Positions 43,846 through 51,681 of a stretch of DNA of 64,000 nucleotides are shown in pieces. The notes beneath the pieces are model-generated. The model was not told where the DNA came from. It worked only from the letters and a program-made list of their open reading frames with translations, and did not search any database. A program made the translations under genes and the position numbers. This DNA is from Saccharospirillum impatiens DSM 12546 (GTDB taxonomy: Bacteria; Pseudomonadota; Gammaproteobacteria; Pseudomonadales; Natronospirillaceae). The stretch spans positions 1-64,000 of the forward strand of contig NZ_AUIH01000025.1 of the NCBI RefSeq assembly GCF_000423605.1, written 5' to 3'. The first letter of the stretch is position 1. Each line of letters starts with the position of its first letter.

Positions 43846-45483
43846 ATGAAATACTTGCAAGCCCACCGCGCGGTCTCTGCGCTTTCAGACGATGCTCCGG
43901 CCACCACTGTCTTACTGGTCACGTCGTTTCAGAGTGAGAATCTGGATCTGTATTTACAGGCGCGGCACGCCGTGGCGGGCAAGCGGTTGGTGGTCGACCA
44001 TCTGCCGTTCAATACCCTGGCGCAACTAAGCTACACAGACGCCAGCCAGGAAGAGATCTGGCTGATGCTCCCCTGGGACTGGTTGCCGGAAACCAATTGG
44101 CGCACGGGCTTGCCACCTGCTCCACTGGATCTGGCCGAGGTGGAGACACGCCTGGCGGCACTGGAGCAGCGTTTACAACAACGAGGCGTGCCCATGGTGT
44201 ATCTGGACGCACCCATACCACCGGTTATGGCCACCGATTCGTTGCAAGCGCAACTCAGGCATCGTTTGCGCGAAGCTGCCTACCGGGTGGGCGCCAGGCT
44301 GATCGATGACACCGCCTTTGATCTGACCGCCTATTTGAACACCGGTGTCGCGATTGCCGGTCGCAATGCCGACGATGTCGCCGGGGCCCTTTACTCGATG
44401 CGTTACCCGAGCCCAAAAGCGCCACGCAAAGTGCTGGTCACCGATCTTGATCAGGTCATGTGGCACGGCATTATTGGTGAAGACGGCATAGATGGCATTC
44501 AATACCGCCCCGAAGGCGCGGGTTATCCACATTTTCTGTATCAACAGGCTGTGCAGCGTCTGAAACAAAGCGGCACCCTGATCGCGGCGGTCAGTCGTAA
44601 CGATGCTGACCTCGCCAAAGCCCCGTTTGAGGCAGGCCAGATGACACTGAACGATACCGATTTGGTCGCCATTCTGGGCAGCTATCAGCCCAAGTCTGCG
44701 CAGATACAGCACTTGCTTGAGCAATTGAGCCTGGGTCTCGATGCCGTGGTGTTTGTTGATGACAACCCCGTTGAATTGTCGGAAGTCAGTACCGCGCTGC
44801 CCGAGATTCAATGCCTTCGGTTTCCGGGTACCCTGGCTGAATTCCCCGGCTTTCTGTCTGACCTGCTAGCGCACTTCGAGCAAGACACCGCCAGCCAGGA
44901 AGACACTCAACGTACGGAACTCTACCGCACCCGCCTCAAAGGCATGGCACCGGTCGACGCCCGGGGCGCCGATTTAACCGCCTTTCTGGCATCGCTCGAC
45001 ATGACGTTGACCTGGCACGACCGCAACGAAACGCAGCGAGACCGGGCCTTGCAACTGATCAACAAAACCAACCAGTTCAATTTAAACGGAATTCGCTGGA
45101 CCGACGACGAACTGGATGCGGTGCTCACCAGCGGTGGCCATCTGTTTTCAGCCAGCCTGACCGACGCCCACGGCGAGCACGGTGAGATCATGGCCTGTCT
45201 GATCGATGTTGAAGGTCGCATAGGGGCCTGGGTGATGTCTTGCCGGGTACTGCAGCGTCAGGTCGAGGCGGCCTTCCTGAACGTGCTGGCAGAACAGCTC
45301 AGTTCGCTGAATACCTTGTATTTTGAGCGGGTAGACACAGAACGAAACAAGCCACTACAGAACTTTCTGGCTACACTGACACTCGATAATCAGGGAATAA
45401 GCTGCGATGGACTGCATGAAAAAACCAGAACCGCCCGGACACTGTTCACCGTCAATTTCGACTCTGATGCGAGCCGTTTATGA
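43846..45483 (+). CDS. FkbH-like HAD-IIIC enzyme
   Basis: A 545-residue protein. The N-terminal 190 residues form an SGNH-like region, as in long FkbH homologues. HAD motif I is VLVTDLDQVMWHG with Asp200 and Asp202, where most family members read DLDNTLWGG. GIIGEDG follows; later motifs are VFVDDNPVE near 300 and LINKTNQFNLN near 400, then an acyltransferase-like C-terminus. Known FkbH enzymes take glycerate from 1,3-bisphosphoglycerate and load it on a carrier protein. The partner here should be carrier 2. The stop overlaps the next hydrolase start (ATGA). Confidence 0.88.
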   Translation: MKYLQAHRAVSALSDDAPATTVLLVTSFQSENLDLYLQARHAVAGKRLVVDHLPFNTLAQLSYTDASQEEIWLMLPWDWLPETNWRTGLPPAPLDLAEVETRLAALEQRLQQRGVPMVYLDAPIPPVMATDSLQAQLRHRLREAAYRVGARLIDDTAFDLTAYLNTGVAIAGRNADDVAGALYSMRYPSPKAPRKVLVTDLDQVMWHGIIGEDGIDGIQYRPEGAGYPHFLYQQAVQRLKQSGTLIAAVSRNDADLAKAPFEAGQMTLNDTDLVAILGSYQPKSAQIQHLLEQLSLGLDAVVFVDDNPVELSEVSTALPEIQCLRFPGTLAEFPGFLSDLLAHFEQDTASQEDTQRTELYRTRLKGMAPVDARGADLTAFLASLDMTLTWHDRNETQRDRALQLINKTNQFNLNGIRWTDDELDAVLTSGGHLFSASLTDAHGEHGEIMACLIDVEGRIGAWVMSCRVLQRQVEAAFLNVLAEQLSSLNTLYFERVDTERNKPLQNFLATLTLDNQGISCDGLHEKTRTARTLFTVNFDSDASRL

Positions 45484-47222
45484 CTGATGATACCTTCTGG
45501 CTGACAACTCCTGACAAGGAATCGGTTTTCGCGCACTGGTTTGATGTCGACGTTCATCGGGCGCCCCCTGTGGTTCTGTGCCACCCTATTGGCCCTGAGT
45601 ACATGCATTGCAGGACGTCCATGCGCCAACTGGCGCTGCAACTTCAGTTTGCCGGGCAGGCCTCACTGATTTTCGACTTGCCCGGGTACGGCAATAGCAG
45701 TGGCCAGTTAACCGACCCGGACCGGCTGGACAGGTGGCAACAAGCACTGGTATCTGCCACCGACTGGGTCAGTCATCACGCTGGGGAAACGCCCATACTG
45801 CTGGCACTACGCGCCAGTTGTTTGCTAACGCCCCCGGTCATTGCGAGCCGCAGGCTGGCAGGCCTGGTCTGGTGGTATCCATACACCCGGGGGCAAGCCT
45901 TTATTCGCGACCTGAACCTGATTGATCTGCAACTGAAGAGTCAAACCCCCGAGGATTCACCTTTCATCACCGGTGGTGGGTACCCCATGCACCGGGAGAC
46001 TGCGTCGCAATTGGAACAAAAAAATCTGGAGGTCCACCCCGATTACCCGTTGAACACCCTCGTCATCCATACGCCCGAGCAAAAACGCATTCCAGCCCTG
46101 GCCGGACTTGAAGCAGCGGGAGGTCGAGTGGAACGGCACGCTTCTTCGGCTCTGTCTTTGATGGCTCGACAGGCAGAAGCGTCATGCGTTCCTCAACAGG
46201 ATATTAGTCAACTGATCGCATGGCTTGGGGCTCAGCCACTACTGAAGGACTCGCGCGTATCAGAGCGGTTACCTCATGAGCCAAGCTGGCAATCGGAAGC
46301 GTTCAGCGAAACATCGATCAGGGCCAATGCCGTCTTTGGTATTCTGACTCGTCCGCTGCATCCTGCAAAAGAAGCCCCCTGGGTGCTGATCCCCAATACC
46401 GGAGCGGGGCATCATGCCGGACCCAACCGCCTTCATGTAGATCTGGCCCGTAGCCTGGCGTTACAGGGAATTGCCAGTGTGCGACTGGACCTGAGGCACC
46501 TCGGGGACAGCCCGCAGCAGGGTTCTGATTTAAGCAATGAAGCCTACAACTTAACCGGCCGGGATGATCTGGCTACGGTGATGCGAGCTGTGCTCGACCT
46601 TGGCGCACCGTCCGTTACATTGCTGGGTTTGTGCGCGGGGGCTTACAATGCTTTTCAGGCCGCGCTGGCCCACCCGGATCTGCCTATCGCCGGGCTCACC
46701 CTGATCAACGCCCAAACCCTGTACTGGGAAACCGGTGACGACAGCCGTATGCCTTCGGGTGCACAAACGGCACTGACAAGTGCACAGTATGCACAGTCTA
46801 CCAGTGACCCAAAAGCCTGGTTGCGCCTGCTCACCTCGCCGCAGAAATGGTTGAATGTCGGTCGTTTTGTGGCCGTTCGATTTGCCGCAACGGTCAACTT
46901 GCTGCGCAATCGCATTGGCCGGACGCTCACGCCCTTTGAGCGTGACCTCTGTCAACTGTGCAACAGGGGCTTGAAGGTGCGTTTTGTGTTTTCGCCAGAC
47001 GAACCCGGCATGGGTGCATTACACCAGGCGGGCGGGCAAGTTATGCAGCGCCTGATCGAAACCGGTCAAATCAGTTGGGACCAGGTTGAGCAAGCCGACC
47101 ACACCTTTACCACGAGTCACAGCCGACAGCGACTGATCGACCACCTCTGTCGTCAGTTGGTTGACCGAGCGTCGATTACCGAGTCTACGGCGGGCTTCAA
47201 AACCGAAATCCAGGCATCGTAA
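45480..47222 (+). CDS. Exosortase-type bidomain alpha/beta-hydrolase 2 (Cys nucleophile in second domain)
   Basis: A 580-residue paralogue of the 39588 protein. First half: CHPIGPEYMHC and DLPGYGNSSG, but the elbow region is LALRASC with no G-x-S-x-G. Second half from about 280: NTGAGHHAGPNR, LRHLGDSPQ, elbow GLCAGA with Cys385, FSPDEPGMG and EQADHTFTTSHS for the His. As in its paralogue, only the second half keeps a Cys-based triad. Such enzymes may act as acyltransferases or thioesterases on carrier-bound groups. The last 70 bases overlap the convergent SGNH gene. Confidence 0.8.
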   Translation: MTDDTFWLTTPDKESVFAHWFDVDVHRAPPVVLCHPIGPEYMHCRTSMRQLALQLQFAGQASLIFDLPGYGNSSGQLTDPDRLDRWQQALVSATDWVSHHAGETPILLALRASCLLTPPVIASRRLAGLVWWYPYTRGQAFIRDLNLIDLQLKSQTPEDSPFITGGGYPMHRETASQLEQKNLEVHPDYPLNTLVIHTPEQKRIPALAGLEAAGGRVERHASSALSLMARQAEASCVPQQDISQLIAWLGAQPLLKDSRVSERLPHEPSWQSEAFSETSIRANAVFGILTRPLHPAKEAPWVLIPNTGAGHHAGPNRLHVDLARSLALQGIASVRLDLRHLGDSPQQGSDLSNEAYNLTGRDDLATVMRAVLDLGAPSVTLLGLCAGAYNAFQAALAHPDLPIAGLTLINAQTLYWETGDDSRMPSGAQTALTSAQYAQSTSDPKAWLRLLTSPQKWLNVGRFVAVRFAATVNLLRNRIGRTLTPFERDLCQLCNRGLKVRFVFSPDEPGMGALHQAGGQVMQRLIETGQISWDQVEQADHTFTTSHSRQRLIDHLCRQLVDRASITESTAGFKTEIQAS

Positions 47223-47896
47223 CCGGCCTGGCTCAGGTGAATGCCATCGCCAATGTGCATGGCAATGGCCAGGTTATCCGCGTCATTTTCCGGGGCGTGC
47301 GGAGAGGCCACCAGGTGGATCCGATCCGATTGCGCAAACGCCTCCATATAAGCCTCGTTCCAGCGACGAATATTGCGGTTGTAACCCACCAGCCCAACGC
47401 GTTCATCCATGGCATGGATGGCGGTTAATAAGACCGGCGTTTGTGCGGGCAGCCGCGACACAATGTCGCGCACATTGGCGACCGTCTGGTTAATGCGGTA
47501 GCCCTGTGCAATGTCATTGGCACCCAGGCTAATGATCACAACCCTGGCCGTTGCCAGGCTCTGGTAGCTGTCCATTCGATCAAGCACGGCGGCACTGGTG
47601 TCGCCGCGAATACCGAGATTCAATGAGCCGGGCCAGCGCTGATCGTTGTCCATCAATTCCAGATGACTGTCACCCAGTAACACGATCGCGCCGGCACCGG
47701 TCGCGCTATCCTGTTCGAGCATTATCTGCTGACGCTTGGCAGCATGGTCATCGAACATGGCATCTCTGAGCGGTAACTCCGGCTGCATAAAAAAGGCAAT
47801 GGCGACGGTGGCCAGCGTTGCGAGTACTACAGCGACGATCAGCAGTACCCACTTCAGGCCCGGACGCCTGCGTTTCAGCAAAGGATTGACGATCAT
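47153..47896 (-). CDS. Membrane-anchored SGNH/GDSL hydrolase
   Basis: A 247-residue protein with one N-terminal membrane anchor (about 14-36) and an outward SGNH domain. Block I LLGDSHLE (Ser nucleophile), block II NLGIRGDT, block III SLGANDI and block V DGIHLSQAGY (Asp-His) are all present. Such domains remove or transfer O-acyl groups on periplasmic glycans. Its ATG overlaps the stop of the adenylating ligase, so it is co-translated with it. The 3' end overlaps the facing hydrolase gene by 70 bases. Confidence 0.88.
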   Translation of the reverse strand: MIVNPLLKRRRPGLKWVLLIVAVVLATLATVAIAFFMQPELPLRDAMFDDHAAKRQQIMLEQDSATGAGAIVLLGDSHLELMDNDQRWPGSLNLGIRGDTSAAVLDRMDSYQSLATARVVIISLGANDIAQGYRINQTVANVRDIVSRLPAQTPVLLTAIHAMDERVGLVGYNRNIRRWNEAYMEAFAQSDRIHLVASPHAPENDADNLAIAMHIGDGIHLSQAGYDAWISVLKPAVDSVIDARSTN

Positions 47897-49443
47897 GCCG
47901 CCTCCGTCGTGAGGAATTGTTTCAAAATGGTTTTGCGGTCGTACTTGCCATTGGGTGTTCGGGGAAAAGGCTGGTCGGTACGTTCGATGCGGGTCGGCAC
48001 CATATAGCCAGGCAGTCTCGCTTTCATCGACTCAATCAGGTCCGTCTGGCTGACACCCGGGTCGGCGTGAATCAGAGCTGCAATAAACGGTTCCTCCCCG
48101 TCTTGCTCCGGGCTGAATACAACGACGGCCTCTTCGATCGCGTCCAGACTGTTCAGGCCCGCTTCGATTTCGCCCAGCTCGATCCGGTACCCCAGATACT
48201 TTATCTGGTCGTCCAGTCGGCCCTGGTAATGCAGCAACCCCTGCTCGTCAATCTGCACCAGATCACCGGTGCAATACAGAGGGTCATGGTAGCGATTGTG
48301 CCAGGGATTCTGAATAAACACGTCAGTGGTTTTTTCCGCCAACCCCAGATAGCCGTAGGCAACCGAGGTGCCGCGCACCAGCAATTCTCCCTGTGCACCG
48401 GGCTGGCGAGTAAGCTCGCCAAGTTCGGTTCTTACCCAGATGTCCATATTACGACGAGGCCGGCCGATCGGAATGGACCGGGCATCGGCGTCCGGAACCT
48501 GGTCGATGATGTGGTAGGTACAATCGACCGTGATTTCCGTCGGTCCATACATATTGGTGAACTGAATGTGCGGATACATCAGCATCCACTGGCGCACCAC
48601 CGCCGGTGGCAATGCTTCGCCAGCGCAGAGGATATGCCGTACCTGACGAAACGATTCAGGCTTCAGACGGCGAGACTTGAGCAGCAAGGTCAGCACCGAA
48701 GGCACACAGAAAAACGTGGTGATGGCGTGTTCATCCAACCAGCGAATCAACCTAGGCAATACTGCATTCAGGGCATCATCCACCAGGTGCAGGGTGGCGC
48801 CGGTTTTGAAGGCGGTGTACAGATCGAAGGTTGAATTATCAAAATACAAGGGCGCGTGATTGGCGATTTCATCCTGGTCGGTCAGCTCATAGGTTTCCAC
48901 ACACCAGTCGATGTAATCGACGATGGCTTTGTGTGGAATCATTACGCCCTTGGGCACGCCAGTGGAGCCCGATGTGAACAATACATACGCAAGATCAATC
49001 GACAGATTGGCGCAAGTCGGAGGCGCTGCACTCAGTGAATCTTCTGGCAGTTGATTCACATTAATGATGTCGATGCCTGAACCGTCCGGCAATCGCTCTC
49101 GCAACAGGGCTTCACTGGCGTCGCTGACCAGAATAACGTGGGTGTCGAGGCTATTGAGAATGGACTGCAATCGCTGCGCCGGTGAATTCACATCGACGGG
49201 CACATACGCACAATCGGCTTTTAGAATACCGAGGACGCAATGCATCGACTCAAGGCTCTTGGGCATAAAGAACGGCACCATTGACTGCGCTTGAACATCA
49301 TTCTCCCACAAATGGCTGGCCAGCCGGTTAGTCGCCTGGTCGAGTGCACGATACGTGATGGACTGATCGGCACAACGTACGGCGATCTTGTCGGGGTAAC
49401 GGTTCGCCGAAGCGATGAAGTAATCCTGAACCAACTGCGTCAT
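47893..49443 (-). CDS. Adenylation-domain ligase, exosortase-associated, amino-acid type
   Basis: A 516-residue AMP-forming ligase. A3 loop LFTSGSTGVPKG near residue 158, A4 region YFDNSTFDLY near 200, A5 NMYGPTEITVDCTYH, A7 YCTGDL, A8 GRLDDQIKYLGYRIELGEIE, A10 RTPNGKYDRK. Asp202 matches the Asp that binds the amino group of amino acids in peptide synthetase A domains and DltA. Thus an amino acid may be activated and loaded on one of the carrier proteins. It resembles the exosortase A acyl-CoA ligase family (TIGR03098). No carrier or condensation domain is fused. AAGGAGG lies 5 bases before ATG. Confidence 0.87.
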   Translation of the reverse strand: MTQLVQDYFIASANRYPDKIAVRCADQSITYRALDQATNRLASHLWENDVQAQSMVPFFMPKSLESMHCVLGILKADCAYVPVDVNSPAQRLQSILNSLDTHVILVSDASEALLRERLPDGSGIDIINVNQLPEDSLSAAPPTCANLSIDLAYVLFTSGSTGVPKGVMIPHKAIVDYIDWCVETYELTDQDEIANHAPLYFDNSTFDLYTAFKTGATLHLVDDALNAVLPRLIRWLDEHAITTFFCVPSVLTLLLKSRRLKPESFRQVRHILCAGEALPPAVVRQWMLMYPHIQFTNMYGPTEITVDCTYHIIDQVPDADARSIPIGRPRRNMDIWVRTELGELTRQPGAQGELLVRGTSVAYGYLGLAEKTTDVFIQNPWHNRYHDPLYCTGDLVQIDEQGLLHYQGRLDDQIKYLGYRIELGEIEAGLNSLDAIEEAVVVFSPEQDGEEPFIAALIHADPGVSQTDLIESMKARLPGYMVPTRIERTDQPFPRTPNGKYDRKTILKQFLTTEAA

Positions 49444-49473
49444 GGTGTCCTCCTTAACGGTCGCAATCCTGTT

Positions 49474-49489
49474 GCCCTGCGGTCAGGGC
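49474..49489 (-). terminator. Hairpin between barrel gene and adenylation ligase gene
   Basis: GCCCTG-CGGT-CAGGGC, a perfect 6-bp stem with a 4-base loop, lies in the 120-base gap on the transcript of the export operon. No T run follows. It could attenuate reading from the export genes into the ligase gene. Confidence 0.35.
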
Positions 49490-49562
49490 GCCTGTTCCTT
49501 GAGACAACGATTCCCGGCAATGGGGGTTCTGCCTGAAAACCGTCCGATCAAACCCGGCATGG

Positions 49563-50822
49563 CTACTGACCCGCGTCGATCAACTGCACCCTCAACCCGA
49601 TCAGCCATTGCCATTGTTCGTCATCTTCGCTTTCGGTGTATTGAACTTCTGCCAGACTTTGCCAGCGCGGACTGAGTATGCGTGTCCAGCTCGCATTGGT
49701 TTGCCATAACGATTCTTCCAGCCACTGGTACGAGGTATCCAGGGTGGTGGTGGATCTTGGTGACGCCTGATACTCAAGCCCGAGTTCAACACGGGCAGTG
49801 CGTTCCCGGCCGTCAGCAACATTGCTGCCGGCAAGAGTCAGTTCCTGCTCCTGATCCCCAAGTTCCAACTGAGCCGACACCGTCACATCCTGTTGCCACT
49901 GAACGTCAGACAGCGCCAGTATGAATTGGCGGTTTACCGCAAGCGCCTGCTGATCGACTGGCGTGTTCTGATTACCGATGGTCTGGGAACTGAGCGTATC
50001 GTCTACCGAGCGCGACACTTGCGCACGCCAAAGGCCCAGGTCCGTTTCGCGCTGCCATCCGGCCGACAAGCTGTAGGTTTCAAATTCGTCTTGCGCCCGG
50101 CTTGCTTCAATCCACTGGCCATTCAGGTTCCAGGTGTTTACCGACGTCTGATACTGCCAACCCAGACCGTAACGCCATTCACTCAAGCCCGACTCGCGTT
50201 CCTGATAGCGCGCCTCGGCCTGCCACAGGGTTTGTCTGCTTTGTTGAAAACCAGGCGCATAACCGGCCTGCCAACCATGGTCTTCGAGTTCCGACAAGAC
50301 CAGATCATCATCGACCTGACGATTGCTCTGCCAGTCCCAACCGGCCTCAAGTCGGTGCACCAGGCGCTGGCCCTGTCGACGCTGCAGGGCAACCAGAGTA
50401 GACACGCTGTCATTCAGGGTGCGAGCCTGGCTGAAATCGACATCGTCTTCCGTATGCTGGTGCGCCAGTGACCAGGACAACACCTCATCGCTGGAGGTCC
50501 AGACAATGTCGTTTTCTGCCTGCCAGGGTGTACTGGGTTGCCACTCATCGACAGGCGTTGTTAACGCGACATTACCGGCGGACGCCCAGTCAACCCAGGG
50601 CGTCTCCAGTTCAAAAACATAGTCAGGCGTTAATGCCGCTGAGGTTTCGGTGCCGTCGTTCGCTACGGCGCCCGTTGCTGCCGCCTCCAGCGACCATTCA
50701 GCCCATGCGGTTGACGTGGCCAAGCCCGGTGACAACAACAGGACTGCCGCCAACGCCAGGCGACTTGTTCGCCACCCTGTTGAACAGGGTGAGGGCTCGC
50801 TACTACTGTTGGTACACAACAC
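49563..50822 (-). CDS. PEP-CTERM system-associated outer-membrane beta-barrel protein
   Basis: A 419-residue protein: signal peptide ending in STAWA near residue 41, then alternating beta strands rich in Trp, Gln and aromatic residues (RLEAGWDWQSNRQ, EWRYGLGWQYQ). It ends WLIGLRVQLIDAGQ. Size, position after the kinase gene and composition match TIGR03016, the outer-membrane component of XrtA loci. It may form the exit path for the polymer. It overlaps the end of the kinase gene by 20 bases. The start is uncertain: GTG at 50822 gives the full frame but has a weak ribosome site. Confidence 0.8.
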   Translation of the reverse strand: MLCTNSSSEPSPCSTGWRTSRLALAAVLLLSPGLATSTAWAEWSLEAAATGAVANDGTETSAALTPDYVFELETPWVDWASAGNVALTTPVDEWQPSTPWQAENDIVWTSSDEVLSWSLAHQHTEDDVDFSQARTLNDSVSTLVALQRRQGQRLVHRLEAGWDWQSNRQVDDDLVLSELEDHGWQAGYAPGFQQSRQTLWQAEARYQERESGLSEWRYGLGWQYQTSVNTWNLNGQWIEASRAQDEFETYSLSAGWQRETDLGLWRAQVSRSVDDTLSSQTIGNQNTPVDQQALAVNRQFILALSDVQWQQDVTVSAQLELGDQEQELTLAGSNVADGRERTARVELGLEYQASPRSTTTLDTSYQWLEESLWQTNASWTRILSPRWQSLAEVQYTESEDDEQWQWLIGLRVQLIDAGQ

Positions 50823-51663
50823 CGGTCACCCGTTCAGCGCCTAGTGCCTCCACAGCATCTTCGATGGCATCCATGCTGGCGCTGCCATAGGGCACCGTGA
50901 TGACGGACTGGTCGCAAAACTTGGACAACACCCGAGCTTCACTGTTTGCCAGAACAGGGGGGGTGTTGATCACAATAAACCGGTCCGGGTAGCGGTTCTT
51001 CAACTCGTAGATTAAGTGCTCCATACCCTGGGAGGAAAACTGTTCGACGCTGATGCCGGTCTCGTTGCCAGCGGGTATGACCGCAACCCGGTCTATGCCC
51101 GAGGGGTAGATAATTCGGTCAAGCCCCAGAGCGCGATCTTTCAGGTAGTCCGTTACCCCCACTGACAACGGAGAGGTAACCAGACGTTGCAAATCGGAAC
51201 CATAGGGATTGCAATCGACCAGCAACGCCGATGAATTCAGGTCGAGCGCGAAAGAAATGGCCAGGTTCATCGGCGTCAGAATTGAGTGACTGTTTACATC
51301 GACTGATGTCAGCATGACCACGATATTGCCGCCATTGGTATTGGCGCTGCCTGCCGTGCTTTTCTCAATCAACTTGATGCGCAATTCACGATAAGCGTTC
51401 AGGACCGCACGGTTTTTCATGCCGGAATAGACGAGTTTGTTCTTTTTCATATCGGCCTTCGACATCGGATCCGGATTTGGCATCAATTCAAGCGACGCCT
51501 GGCGGGCCAGGCGTTGCTCCTGAGGCAACAGGTCGGTAATCACATTGCTTGCCCGTGGCTTTTCACGCACCGGCTTGGTTTCACTTTCCGGCTCAAAATC
51601 CGCCGACTGGCTGCGTTGCGCCTTATTTTTTTCCAATGCTCGCAAGAGCTTACTGTTATCCAT
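50803..51663 (-). CDS. XrtA-associated tyrosine autokinase homologue with degenerate ATP site
   Basis: A 286-residue cytosolic BY-kinase homologue. The fold is clear: MKNRAVLNAYRELRIKL near 82-98, a VMLTS strand, MNLAISFALD, LLVDCNPYGSDL and RFIVINTPPVL. However the Walker A position (119-130) reads LTSVDVNSHSIL, lacking the G-x-G-K-S/T of the family. The Walker B Asp is Asn233. Only the A-prime Asp150 remains. There is no C-terminal Tyr cluster. It is therefore probably catalytically dead or binds nucleotide differently, and may act as a structural partner of the chain-length protein. ATG 51663 has GGAG 5 bases upstream. Confidence 0.87.
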   Translation of the reverse strand: MDNSKLLRALEKNKAQRSQSADFEPESETKPVREKPRASNVITDLLPQEQRLARQASLELMPNPDPMSKADMKKNKLVYSGMKNRAVLNAYRELRIKLIEKSTAGSANTNGGNIVVMLTSVDVNSHSILTPMNLAISFALDLNSSALLVDCNPYGSDLQRLVTSPLSVGVTDYLKDRALGLDRIIYPSGIDRVAVIPAGNETGISVEQFSSQGMEHLIYELKNRYPDRFIVINTPPVLANSEARVLSKFCDQSVITVPYGSASMDAIEDAVEALGAERVTGVVYQQ

Positions 51664-51681
51664 CAATACTCCGGCACGGCG

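Noticed and set aside
34618-49443. Polyketide or non-ribosomal peptide cluster
   Set aside because: Carriers, adenylation ligase and FkbH-like enzyme suggest it, but there is no ketosynthase, acyltransferase module, condensation or thioesterase module, and the neighbours are polysaccharide genes.
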